Assembly (NCBI RefSeq): GCF_007827815.1
Contig: NZ_VITH01000017.1
Coordinates: 1-64,000, forward strand
From: Azospirillum brasilense
GTDB taxonomy: Bacteria > Pseudomonadota > Alphaproteobacteria > Azospirillales > Azospirillaceae
Length of the DNA stretch: 64,000 nt
Reading direction: 5' to 3'
Part shown: in pieces, positions 8,584 to 16,023 of the stretch
Layout of the letters: every line of letters starts with the position of its first letter
Position numbering within the stretch: the first letter of the stretch is position 1
Notes under the pieces: model-generated
Told to the model about the DNA's origin: nothing
Seen by the model: only the letters and a program-made list of their open reading frames with translations
The model's database searches: none
Translations under genes and position numbers: made by a program

Positions 8584-8763
8584 TCAATCACGGTCGCTAC
8601 AAAATTTGCAGCAATCTGCATGGCGAGAGTTCAACACGTCACAGGCTGTGCAACACCATAATTCAGATGGATCGAACGGGATGGTGTTTGTAACCGGATT
8701 AATCCCAGCCAAGCTGAGAAGGGTTTTAGGTTTATTATTGTCGTTCGGATGCTTATTGCTCAT
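8584..8763 (-). CDS. Micro-protein with RanBP2-type zinc finger
   Basis: The ATG at 8763 is chosen because TAGGAGA lies 9 bases upstream; an in-frame start 18 codons earlier lacks such a site. The 59-residue protein has a polar N-terminus (SNKHPNDNNKPK) and then LWCCTACDVLNSRHADCCKF plus C. This matches the RanBP2 finger consensus W-x-C-x2-C-x3-N-x6-C-x2-C exactly, including the Trp and Asn. In known examples this finger binds one zinc and often single-stranded RNA or ubiquitin. The gene is AT-rich relative to the host. Function in a bacterium is unknown; zinc binding is a strong inference from spacing. Confidence 0.6.
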   Translation of the reverse strand: MSNKHPNDNNKPKTLLSLAGINPVTNTIPFDPSELWCCTACDVLNSRHADCCKFCSDRD

Positions 8764-8873
8764 CGTATTATCTCCTATAACTGCTCGCAACATTACGAGC
8801 ACTTGCCCCGAAGACATATAAAATCGTTTTTGTCAATAGCTATCGTGCAATCTCGGAAAGCCGCGCCCCAGCT

Positions 8874-9137
8874 TCAATCCAACAGCGCGTTCCAGGCATC
8901 CCACCCATCAGGGCTGAGCCGCCACCGGCCCGGCCCATCGCCGGGCGTGATCAGTCCGCGGTCGTGGCACTCCACCACAAGCCACTCCGGTGCCGCGCAG
9001 GGAGCGTCCGCGCTCTGCGTGTAGACTTCCCCAGTGCCGGGATCGGCCGTCAGCAGGAGCATGATCTGATCCTGTGTCAGGTATCCCTGGACCATAAGCC
9101 TGCTGCTGTACTGGGGCTTGGGCATGCCGGGCTCCAT
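8874..9137 (-). CDS. Hypothetical protein, possible winged-helix fold
   Basis: The 87-residue product has a predicted helix (LTQDQIMLLLTAD), a middle stretch WLVVECHDRGLITPGDG and a closing segment GRWRLSPDGWDAWNALL. This reads like the helix-turn-helix plus wing pattern in which the final helix follows T-x-x-G. The start is either the ATG at 9137 or the ATG at 9125, which has a GGAG 6 bases upstream. No family recognised. It is host-like in composition and lies antisense to its neighbours. Confidence 0.45.
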   Translation of the reverse strand: MEPGMPKPQYSSRLMVQGYLTQDQIMLLLTADPGTGEVYTQSADAPCAAPEWLVVECHDRGLITPGDGPGRWRLSPDGWDAWNALLD

Positions 9138-9190
9138 GACCTGCGCGCCCGGTCAGGATGCGCCTGACGCGCCACCCTGACAATCACCCC

Positions 9191-9220
9191 GCCGCCCGGC
9201 CCCGCCGAGGCGGCTTTTTT
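9191..9220 (+). terminator. Rho-independent terminator
   Basis: GCCGCC (9191-9196) pairs with GGCGGC (9209-9214), followed by TTTTTT. Like the hairpins at 7296 and 8343 it lies just before a ribosome binding site and a small gene. Confidence 0.65.
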
Positions 9221-9244
9221 CATGCCCGAAGGAGGGGCATCCCC

Positions 9245-9478
9245 ATGCTGCCACTGCTCATCCCCATCATCTCCGCCCTGGCCCCGGTGCTTCTGCCCGA
9301 GGTCGCCAAGGCCGCCCTTGGCTCCGGCGACGGCCGGCAGTCGTTCGGCGAAGATGCGGCGCGGGCACTCGACAACGGCGCAACGGAACCGGCGAACCTG
9401 AAGGTCGAGTTGGCCGACCCGGTCCTGCCACGGCAGGTCGCCGAGGTGGCGACTGTAACGACTGTGGACGCGGCGTGA
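9245..9478 (+). CDS. Small hypothetical protein with hydrophobic N-terminus
   Basis: The ATG at 9245 follows GAAGGAGGGGC. The 77-residue product starts with a hydrophobic helix (MLPLLIPIISALAPVLLPEV) and continues with a polar, acidic region. It could be a membrane-anchored phage protein. The reading frame resumes after its TGA and stays open to 9670, so the original gene may have been longer. Confidence 0.45.
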   Translation: MLPLLIPIISALAPVLLPEVAKAALGSGDGRQSFGEDAARALDNGATEPANLKVELADPVLPRQVAEVATVTTVDAA

Positions 9479-9929
9479 CGGACGCCGACACACTGGGCAG
9501 ACCGCCACAGCGGCGCGAACGCGCACAGCCACAACAACACGATCATGGGCGACAGTGACGTGATCAACGGCGAGACCGGGCGGGAGCAGGGACAGCAGCG
9601 ATTTGGACAAGGAAATCAGAGCACTCAGAGAGGGATGCCGTTCCCTCTATGTGCTCACTGCCGCCGATAAGTGCACTGAGGCTGCACCGAAAACGCGGAA
9701 GGACCAGTTCCAGGTGCCGCCTGACACACCTCTCCACTGGCAAAAGGGCTTTCGCCGCAAGCCACTGATCTGTTTATCATGTGAAATGAGCCAGATGGTT
9801 CAACTCGTTTTGAATGCGTAAGGAATACTCGGGCTTACACCGCGGGGGTGAAATCCTTTTTCCCGTTTTCTCTAGTAGCAATTTTCGATATTGATGTCCG
9901 TAATGACAGTTTTCATAGGGGAGGCGGAA
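9479..9929 (+). other. Intergenic accessory DNA with short open frames
   Basis: No gene can be supported firmly. In the same frame as the upstream gene, just after its stop, 9479-9670 would encode about 63 residues (including NAHSHNNTIMGDSDVING), with an ATG at 9545; this may be the lost end of that gene. A 72-codon TTG-started frame at 9603 is also open but lacks a ribosome binding site. Composition turns AT-rich after about 9780. Confidence 0.35.
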
Positions 9930-10760
9930 ATGCGGTTATTGGCGTTAAGTGTCGCTCTTATGACGCTTTGTACTCCAAAGTTGTTGTGTGCTCAATCAGA
10001 AGAAACGACAGACAAAATCTCGCGTGGCATCATGGTCATCCGTGAGTTTTGCGGAACGCAAGGTAATAAATCAAGCCAAAGAGAATTCGTTGGGAAGCTC
10101 GAGGGCGGGATAACGCTCAGGAAAATTCCTGGAATTTCCGGTGGCGGCGACTTGAAATACACAGATCAGGAGGCTGAAGGGCTCGCTGGTGCATTGTTTA
10201 AGGAACTTACTGATAACGCTACCTCATTGAGCAAGACACAGATAGAGTGCATGAGCCCATTTATATCACGGATTTTAGACGCGATTCTCGGCCCAGCGTC
10301 GCGCTCTGATCCCCCTCCTGAGAAAGATCTGAGTTCGTATGAAGTGCCGAATAAAGAAGCATTGTGCAAGAGAATGAATGAGGTGGTAATTTCCTACCGA
10401 TCTTCATTTCGGACGATAATGATGGGTGAGGGAAATTTCCCTGGGCAGTACAAATCGAAGGTAATTTTACCGAATACACAATGGTGTGCGGTATTTACTC
10501 ATCCTTTCCGCTATTATTCATGTTCTATATTTTATAACGAGAAAAATAATCACAATGCAGAACTAAAAGAAAAAGCTTACCGTAAAGCAGTTGGGGAATG
10601 CCTTGGGAAAAATTGGGCTAGTTCCGATATCGTATCAAACGGTAACGGTGGACGTTCAGGGGCGTTTCAAGGAAATGGCAATGACCCAAAGGTGGAAATT
10701 CGCAGCTCAAAAGACAAAGATGGAAATGATCTAGTAATCTATGTCCAACCTCCTGGTTGA
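9930..10760 (+). CDS. Exported Cys-rich protein of unknown function
   Basis: The ATG at 9930 is preceded by AGGGGAGGCGG and begins a signal peptide (MRLLALSVALMTLCTPKLLC, cleavage near AQ). The mature protein of about 255 residues contains six Cys, in the contexts EFCG, IECM, ALCK, QWCA, YSCS and GECL, consistent with three disulfides in the periplasm. The tail is Gly/Asn-rich and ends in a short beta segment (NDLVIYVQPP). Base composition is clearly lower in GC than the flanks, indicating foreign origin. No family recognised. Confidence 0.55.
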   Translation: MRLLALSVALMTLCTPKLLCAQSEETTDKISRGIMVIREFCGTQGNKSSQREFVGKLEGGITLRKIPGISGGGDLKYTDQEAEGLAGALFKELTDNATSLSKTQIECMSPFISRILDAILGPASRSDPPPEKDLSSYEVPNKEALCKRMNEVVISYRSSFRTIMMGEGNFPGQYKSKVILPNTQWCAVFTHPFRYYSCSIFYNEKNNHNAELKEKAYRKAVGECLGKNWASSDIVSNGNGGRSGAFQGNGNDPKVEIRSSKDKDGNDLVIYVQPPG

Positions 10761-10775
10761 TATCAGGCAGTTCTA

Positions 10776-11618
10776 GGGCCTTTTGACATTCATGTGACGA
10801 AGGGGGATTCCCGCGACCCGCGGAATCTGGTTCAAGGCTGCCAAACAGGAGGTGGCCTTGGATCGATGGGTGCTGCGGGATGATCAATGGGAGCGGATCG
10901 TCCCCCTTCTGCCCGGAAAGGCCGGCGATCCCGGCCGGTCGGGGGTGAACAACCGCCTGTTTGTCGAAGCCGTGCTCTGGATCGTGCGGGCGGGAGCCCC
11001 TTGGCGGGACCTTCCCGCCTCATTCGGCTGCTGGAACTCGGTGTTCCAACGCTTCCGCCGATGGGCCAAGGCCGGCGTCTTCGACAAGGTGTTCACAGCC
11101 TTATCGGGCGATGCGGACTTCGAGTACGCGATCATCGACGGAACCATTGTCCGGGTGCACCAGCACGGTACCGGCGCAAGGGGGGGACTCAGACTCAGGC
11201 CATCGGCCGCTCCCGCGGCGGCTTGACGACCAAGATCCTGGCCGTGGTCGATGCGCCGGGCAACTTTGGGCGCTTCATCCTGCTGCCGGGCCAGCGGCAT
11301 GACAGCGTCGGCGTCGAGCCGGTGTTGGAAGGCATCGAGTTCTCCGCCTTGCTGGCCGACAAAGCCTTCGACAGCAACGCCATCCGCGCTTTGGTCGCCG
11401 AGCGTGAGGCGGTCGCCGTCATCCCTTCGAAAGCCGACCGCTCCGCGCCCATCCCTCACGACACCGAGATGTACAAATGGCGTCACTTGGTCGAGAACTT
11501 CTTTTGCAAGATCAAGGAGTTCCGCCGCATCGCCACCCGCTATGACCGCTCCGCCACCAACTTCATGGCCGCCGTCCACATCGTGGCAACCGTCGCCTAC
11601 TGGTTATGAGTCCGGACC
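10776..11618 (+). mobile_element. IS5-family (IS427-type) insertion sequence
   Basis: The 843-bp element carries one frameshifted transposase. The ends are imperfect inverted repeats (left GGGCCTTTTGACAT, right complement GGTCCGGACTCATA). It is flanked by a 3-bp direct repeat CTA at 10773-10775 and 11619-11621, the expected kind of target duplication for this group. It inserted just after the Cys-rich exported gene and does not break a recognisable gene. Confidence 0.7.
10852..11609 (+). CDS. IS5/IS427-type transposase, two frames joined by -1 slippage
   Basis: The first frame (10852-11226) encodes the N-terminal DUF4096-like part (DDQWERIVPLLPG, then APWRDLPASFGCWNSVFQRF) and the first catalytic Asp in AIIDGTIV. 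The second frame, -1 relative to it and ending at 11609, holds the second Asp (LLADKAFDSN) and the catalytic Glu with downstream basic residues (RHLVENFFCKIKEFRRIATR). The frames overlap at a run A2G7 near 11178-11186, a plausible slippage site. The start may be GTG 10852 or TTG 10858, which sits 5 bases after AGGAGG. All DDE residues are present, so the element could be active. Confidence 0.8.
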
Positions 11619-11621
11619 CTA

Positions 11622-11984
11622 AACTCCGTTCTCACTTTCAGGTATAGGAGACCGCGGCGGGGGCGAGTGCCCTCTGTGCGGAATTCTCCTGGGTAACGGA
11701 ATTTAGTCCAGAACACAACCATAAGCATTTTCCTAAAGGCTATGCAGTGGCTTGGCCAACTCACGGCACTGCTTCCAGCATCTCCGCCACGTCGATCAGC
11801 CGGGCTGACCCGCCGCCCGATAGCGGCCTTCCCGCGGCTACGTGATGCGCCGCACGAGCGCTGTGCTCATCGAGCCGCCGACCTGCTGGGCGTGGCCGGG
11901 TTGGTTTATGGCGCGCTGTGCGACCACCGGGCGCCCGCTACGGCCTGATCCGCCGCAGTCTTTATCTCCATCAAGGAATCCACC
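11622..11984 (+). other. Intergenic accessory DNA
   Basis: No firm gene. A short frame starting near 11844 (ATGCGCCGCACGAGC) would give about 39 residues including PPTCWAWPGWFMARCATTGR, a Trp-rich sequence of the type seen in tiny phage proteins, but no ribosome binding site supports it. The sequence just right of the insertion sequence has composition close to the host. Confidence 0.3.
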
Positions 11985-12725
11985 ATGAGCGCCATATTCC
12001 CGGCGCGCACCGTCGCGCCTGGCTTCCGCCTTGTCGAAACCCTGCCGCTGGGCACCAGCACGCTCACCCCTGAGCTTGACGCTGCGCGTGGCCGTCTCTG
12101 CGGTGAGCTGGTTGCCCGCGGCGTGACGCCGATCCTGTGCGAGTCCTGGCCGGACCTGCAGGCGCTGAACGCCCGGCACCGCGATAGCTGGTTCCCACTC
12201 CTTCCTAAGCCCGCCAGTGCCCCGGCCTTCTGGGTTGGAGCTGCGGATGCCGGCGGGGATATCATCGCCACGCAAGGCGCCGTGTTTCTGGACTGCGCGG
12301 CGTCCAGCTTTGGCGAGAGACTGGCCGATCTGTCAGCGTTTCATGACGGCACGCCGCCGGAAGGGGAATGGTCCTTTTGCGCCAGCGAGGCCGCCCACGA
12401 CGCCCGCGGGCGCGTGGCGTTCGTCGTGGCGGGATGGGTGCGCCCTGATTGGCGCGGGCGCGGCTTGTTCCACCCGATGGCGTTCCTGGCTCGGCTGCTG
12501 GCATGGGAGCGGTGGGGCGTGAACTGGTGGTGCGGCTTAGTCGATCCTGAGACGGTGCCGATATGGAATGGCCGCGGAGCTGGCCGGCGGCGGTTGGAGC
12601 CGCGCCCGACGATCCTGTACGAGCAAAAGGACGCGGGGCGGTTGCCGCTGCATCTGCTGCGGTTTTCCCGCCCCGGCGTCGTTCTCGATATGGAGGCGCT
12701 TCGGAAGACCCCTGGTGGAGCTTAG
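11985..12725 (+). CDS. GNAT-like acetyltransferase fold protein
   Basis: The 246-residue protein, started by an ATG after CAAGGAATCC, has a C-terminal half resembling the GNAT acetyl-CoA site. It shows a beta strand RVAFVVAGWV, then RPDWRGRGLFHPMAFLARL, which fits the (Q/R)-x-x-G-x-G/A motif and following helix. A Trp-rich stretch (WERWGVNWWCGLVDPET) comes next. The N-terminal half is not recognisable. Substrate unknown. It overlaps by 4 bases the end of the convergent PAS_5-like gene. The GNAT call is moderate because motif A is the only clear signature. Confidence 0.5.
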   Translation: MSAIFPARTVAPGFRLVETLPLGTSTLTPELDAARGRLCGELVARGVTPILCESWPDLQALNARHRDSWFPLLPKPASAPAFWVGAADAGGDIIATQGAVFLDCAASSFGERLADLSAFHDGTPPEGEWSFCASEAAHDARGRVAFVVAGWVRPDWRGRGLFHPMAFLARLLAWERWGVNWWCGLVDPETVPIWNGRGAGRRRLEPRPTILYEQKDAGRLPLHLLRFSRPGVVLDMEALRKTPGGA

Positions 12726-13225
12726 GCCGCGAGGCAGGACAGGACGGCGCGGCGCCCGGAGTCCTGCCAGCCGTATAGGGCGTGCGTGTAGACCTTCTGA
12801 TCCGCGGAAAGCCCTGTGATCGTCACCTGATTGAATAGAGGCTCCCCGCCTTCGATGGCTTCCCGATATTGCGGCCCGATGCCTTCGGTGATGGCGTGGT
12901 GCGGGTCGTCCAGATCGGGCTTACCGATCTGCTGACGCGCCCATGCGCGCCCGAGAAATTCGACGGTTGGCGCCCCGATGTAGCGGAACAACAATGGGCT
13001 GTTCGGTCCGTCCGATGCGAGGAAGGTGCAGCGCACCAAAAGGCCCGTTCCCTTCAGGAAGGAGAAAATAGACGGGGAAAGGGTTTTCTGGGTTCGGCAT
13101 TCATTAACAATCCAGGACTGCCAATCTGCGGCGGCATGGATCGGGCGCCGTTCAATGGTCACGTCTTTCGAGGAAGCGGGGCGCCGTGCGCCCCGGTCCT
13201 GGTTCGGGAAGGAGATGACGGACAT
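12722..13225 (-). CDS. PAS_5-like protein
   Basis: This protein of 167 residues has a divergent N-terminus and a region from about residue 60 (LASDGPNSPLLFRYIGAPTV) to the end that fits the PAS_5-type fold in alphaproteobacteria: a beta strand, F-R-Y-I-G, a short helix (LGRAWARQQIG), a longer helix around YREAIEGGEPLF and closing strands. Such domains sense unknown ligands. Its ATG overlaps the stop of the upstream gene (TGATG), so the two are probably translated together. The presence of a sensory domain in a phage-like region is unusual. Family call is tentative. Confidence 0.45.
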   Translation of the reverse strand: MSVISFPNQDRGARRPASSKDVTIERRPIHAAADWQSWIVNECRTQKTLSPSIFSFLKGTGLLVRCTFLASDGPNSPLLFRYIGAPTVEFLGRAWARQQIGKPDLDDPHHAITEGIGPQYREAIEGGEPLFNQVTITGLSADQKVYTHALYGWQDSGRRAVLSCLAA

Positions 13226-14622
13226 CAGGCGGCTTCCTTCTTGTAGGCGTCGGCCATCGCGGCATAGATCGCGCGGGCCTGCTGTATGTCGATCCCGGCG
13301 GCGGCAGCGCCGGCCTCCAGCATGTTCACGGTGGGCGCCGTGGGGAGGGAAAGAGCCTTCTCCGCTTCACCCTGGAAGGCCGTGATGGTGTCCGCGAAGG
13401 CGTCCGGCTGCTGGGTGGGGGCCGGCGCCGCAATGTTCAGACGCGAACCACATTCAAGGTGCTGGATCAGCTTCCAGAGCATTCCCCCGCCGGAACAAGC
13501 AAACTGGTATCCGTTTTCCAGCGGTTCGCCGTAGAACAGGGCGCGGTCAACCTGAAGGGTTTCCTCGGTGTCATGGAGGATCAGCTTCAGGTGGGCGGCC
13601 ATCCCTGCGGCGGTCTGCGGCATAAGGGACTCGATCCTGTCCCATGCCCCATACTTCGCATCGCAGACGGCTTCAAACCGTGGGTCCTTCTCGTCTCCGA
13701 TGTCTTCGATCTGCCGATAGGCGTCCACGAACGTTCGGTACACCGAGAGGAGTTCCGCGTCCGGGTCAGCGAAAACGACGGCACCGCAGGTCAGGCGTTG
13801 CGCCCCTTCCAGGGCCGTGCGAATGAACTGCGGAAGCAACCCTTCCGTCCGACCATGGGAAATGTAGCTGTAGACGCAGCCCTCAACCTCATAAGTAAAG
13901 AACCGCAGCTTGGCCGCAACCCCCTCAGTCGTGTGGGCCGGGAGCTCCGCTATTGTGTTGATAAGGCGGTTGTACTCCGTAACAACTTCATCAGGAACAT
14001 CGTCCTCAACGGTAGTGTCGTTCATCTCGTCGTAGATCTGCTGAGCACGAGCGGCGGAGGACAGAAGTTCCGCGTCGGGGGCGACCGTGGCGCCCTGCGC
14101 GACCAGTAGAACGGAGCGGTTTGCCTGCTTGATCAAGAAGGCGCTCCTGGCCTCCATGACCGCGGCGACGGTCGAATAGGCTCCCTGAAGAAGGCGGAGT
14201 TTGTCGGCGGTATCCAGGGTGATCGGGGCGACATCTTCGTCCTCGTCATCGCGGGCGTACCGGATTACGGCCAACGCATCGCGCAGGGTGGCCGGCGGTT
14301 GGGCAGCGGCAGCGGCGTCCCGAAAGCGCTTGCAGATGACGGAGAAATCGGCTTCCGGCTCTCCATCGCCCAAGATTGACTCATACCCATACTTGGCGAT
14401 GTGGGCAGCCTCGTCAGACGAGTAGCGCTCGTATGCATCCGCGAACGGCGCGGTGCTGTCCAGCAGCAGCGCACGGAGCGTTTCCATGGAGGTGCGGGGG
14501 CATGAAGGGGTGTGCTGGGCCATGACTTGCCTCTGCGGCGTGTGGTCGCTGCTCCTTCCCGCATCGTCGTGCGGCGCTTCGCCGACATGGTCTTGGAGCG
14601 GGAAGAGGAAGGTATCGGGCAT
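13225..14622 (-). CDS. Hypothetical helical protein with internal repeats
   Basis: The start at 14622 is chosen for a GGAGG site 6 bases upstream; the same frame stays open to an ATG at 14868, giving 547 rather than 465 residues. The protein is mostly alpha-helical and acidic. Two related units are visible: LINTIAELPAHTTEGVAAKL and then RIESLMPQTAAGMAAHLKL, each followed by a helix and preceded by a Y-x-x-hydrophobic stretch. This suggests tandem duplication of about 90-residue helical modules. The tail is a helix ending DAYKKEAA. No family recognised. It is coupled to the PAS_5-like gene downstream. Confidence 0.55.
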   Translation of the reverse strand: MPDTFLFPLQDHVGEAPHDDAGRSSDHTPQRQVMAQHTPSCPRTSMETLRALLLDSTAPFADAYERYSSDEAAHIAKYGYESILGDGEPEADFSVICKRFRDAAAAAQPPATLRDALAVIRYARDDEDEDVAPITLDTADKLRLLQGAYSTVAAVMEARSAFLIKQANRSVLLVAQGATVAPDAELLSSAARAQQIYDEMNDTTVEDDVPDEVVTEYNRLINTIAELPAHTTEGVAAKLRFFTYEVEGCVYSYISHGRTEGLLPQFIRTALEGAQRLTCGAVVFADPDAELLSVYRTFVDAYRQIEDIGDEKDPRFEAVCDAKYGAWDRIESLMPQTAAGMAAHLKLILHDTEETLQVDRALFYGEPLENGYQFACSGGGMLWKLIQHLECGSRLNIAAPAPTQQPDAFADTITAFQGEAEKALSLPTAPTVNMLEAGAAAAGIDIQQARAIYAAMADAYKKEAA

Positions 14623-14985
14623 GCTCGCCTCCGTGATGGGGATGGAATGGAGTGGAGCGTCCCGAGGGCGTGCCCCGGTTAGGGGCTTCCCTGCCTCATG
14701 CGCTCGCTGGGCCAAACGTTGGAACGGATAGTTTTCGGCGCGAGTCGTGCTCTCGTGGTCGCCGGAACGTTCGTTCACGTGTGAAAGCGGCAACTCGGCA
14801 GTATGGCGGTGCTGGTCGCCGGCAAGGTTCAGGTGTTCACGCCCGGTGGGCGCGTTGGAGAGTTCCATGCCTGTTTTCTCTGGTTAGGCGCTGCCGCGTT
14901 TCGCGGTGGTCAGGCGCGTGCCGTTCAGAAAGGGCCTTCCCGACGGCTTTGTATTGGTGTGGGCTTCACACCACTTCTTCGAGCT
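14623..14985 (-). other. Possible N-terminal extension region
   Basis: From 14868 down to 14623 the frame of the gene ending at 13225 is open and would add 82 residues (for example RHTAELPLSHVNERSGDH). Third positions are only moderately GC-rich, and the ATG at 14868 has no good ribosome binding site. The remaining bases, 14869-14985, form the spacer to the upstream gene. I see no other gene here. Confidence 0.35.
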
Positions 14986-15507
14986 TCAGGACGCCGTGGC
15001 AGCTTCGCCGTGGCCGTCCTGCCGGTTCTCCTTCAGCGCAGCACGGATCAGGGACGAGATGTCCCCCAGCGCATCCCGGATCGGGGTGGGCGTCGAGTGC
15101 AGGGCCTTGCGGTCGGCAAGGATGGAGTCCAGCTTGTCGGCGACGTCGCCCAACAGCAGCGCGAACCGCTCCACCTGGGGCGTGGGGGTGACGAGCGACA
15201 TGGGGGCGACCTCTTCGGCGTGGGTGGCGGTGGCGCAGATGCCGGCTTCGGCGAGCGCGTTTTCCAGGTCCACGACATGCGGGTTGGTCGCGCCGTCCCG
15301 GTCCCGGAGGACCTGGGCGATCTTGGCGAGCTGGCGCAGGACCAGCGGCATCGCCGCGACCATGCCGGCCAGTTCCGCCCGGCGCGGGCCGGTGACGCTG
15401 ACTGTGCCAAACCCGTCGAAGGCAACGGCAGCGTGGTCGGCTTTGTGGATGGTGACCGGGCGCGGCGGGATGGCGCCGGCCTGGGTGGCGTTGAACATCG
15501 CGGTCAT
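14986..15507 (-). CDS. Hypothetical protein
   Basis: The ATG at 15507 follows AGGAGG by 11 bases; an alternative ATG at 15528 would place that site inside the gene. The 173-residue product shows a Leu-rich helix (AELAGMVAAMPLVLRQLAKI), a second helical block (VERFALLLGDVADKLDSIL) and a polar tail. The first half resembles small phage proteins with a helix after DGFGTVSVTG, but no family can be named. It is divergent from the Cro/CI-type regulator and shares its operator region. Confidence 0.5.
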   Translation of the reverse strand: MTAMFNATQAGAIPPRPVTIHKADHAAVAFDGFGTVSVTGPRRAELAGMVAAMPLVLRQLAKIAQVLRDRDGATNPHVVDLENALAEAGICATATHAEEVAPMSLVTPTPQVERFALLLGDVADKLDSILADRKALHSTPTPIRDALGDISSLIRAALKENRQDGHGEAATAS

Positions 15508-15580
15508 GGCGTGTCGGTCCTCCTGCAAATCAGGCGCCTGAGGCGATCAGGACCGGAAGGGGCGCCCATTAAGCGTTGCG

Positions 15581-15602
15581 TTGTACCTTCCGATAGGTAC
15601 AA
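15581..15602. promoter_or_regulatory. Operator-like perfect dyad TTGTACC-N8-GGTACAA
   Basis: TTGTACC (15581-15587) is mirrored by GGTACAA (15596-15602). A further GGTACAGGGTAC lies at 15651-15662, just before the start of the regulator gene. The location between divergent genes suggests binding by the adjacent Cro/CI-type protein and autoregulation. Confidence 0.55.
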
Positions 15603-15667
15603 TGTATCGACGTAGGGGGTATCTCGTCAATACATAATCGCAATGCATAGGTACAGGGTACACACGC

Positions 15668-15916
15668 ATGATCACGGGCACCCAAATTCGAATGGCGAGA
15701 GCTGCCCTCCAGTGGGGTGTGCGTGACCTCGCTAAGCAGGCTGGGGTGACGCCGAACACAATCAGCAGAATCGAGGGAGGCGGCGACGCGCTTACTGGGA
15801 CGATGGGGAAAATCCAGTCGGCTTTGGAGGCTGCCGGGGTCGAGTTCATCCCCTCCGGCACTTACCAGGGGGAAGGCGGACTGGGCGTGCGGCTCAAGGA
15901 GCAGGCGCAGGGGTAG
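15668..15916 (+). CDS. Cro/CI (XRE) family transcriptional regulator
   Basis: This 82-residue single-domain DNA-binding protein has the helix-turn-helix signature VRDLAKQAGVTPNTISRIEG at about residues 18-37, followed by two short helices. There is no sensor or protease domain, so it acts as a simple repressor or antirepressor. It is started by ATG at 15668, immediately after repeated GGTAC half-sites, which suggests autoregulation. It is divergent from the gene at 14986-15507 and probably controls that promoter as well. Confidence 0.85.
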   Translation: MITGTQIRMARAALQWGVRDLAKQAGVTPNTISRIEGGGDALTGTMGKIQSALEAAGVEFIPSGTYQGEGGLGVRLKEQAQG

Positions 15917-15946
15917 GTTTGCGCCACGGCAATGCACACAGGGCCT

Positions 15947-16023
15947 AAGTGTTTCCTACCCGGCAAGTTGGCAGGATGGAAACACTTATAGAATTGGCGC
16001 AAGTTGCTCGAAGGGAAACGCTT
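15947..16023. promoter_or_regulatory. Three half-sites AAGTGTTTCC / GGAAACACTT
   Basis: AAGTGTTTCC (15947-15956) is the exact complement of GGAAACACTT (15978-15987), with a third copy GGAAACGCTT (16014-16023) ending one base before the ATG of the next gene. The arrangement looks like an operator array for an unknown regulator. Confidence 0.5.

Noticed and set aside
9603..9821. A 72-codon frame with a TTG start
   Set aside because: No ribosome binding site and no recognisable protein features; kept only as a remark in the intergenic entry.
14803..15615. A 270-codon plus-strand open frame
   Set aside because: It crosses the operator and the opposite-strand gene at 14986-15507, which has a good ribosome binding site; the product is low-complexity.
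15949..16023. Upstream starts (15949 GTG, 15976 ATG) for the gene ending at 16533
   Set aside because: The DNA there is made of the inverted half-sites AAGTGTTTCC/GGAAACACTT, more likely an operator than coding sequence.
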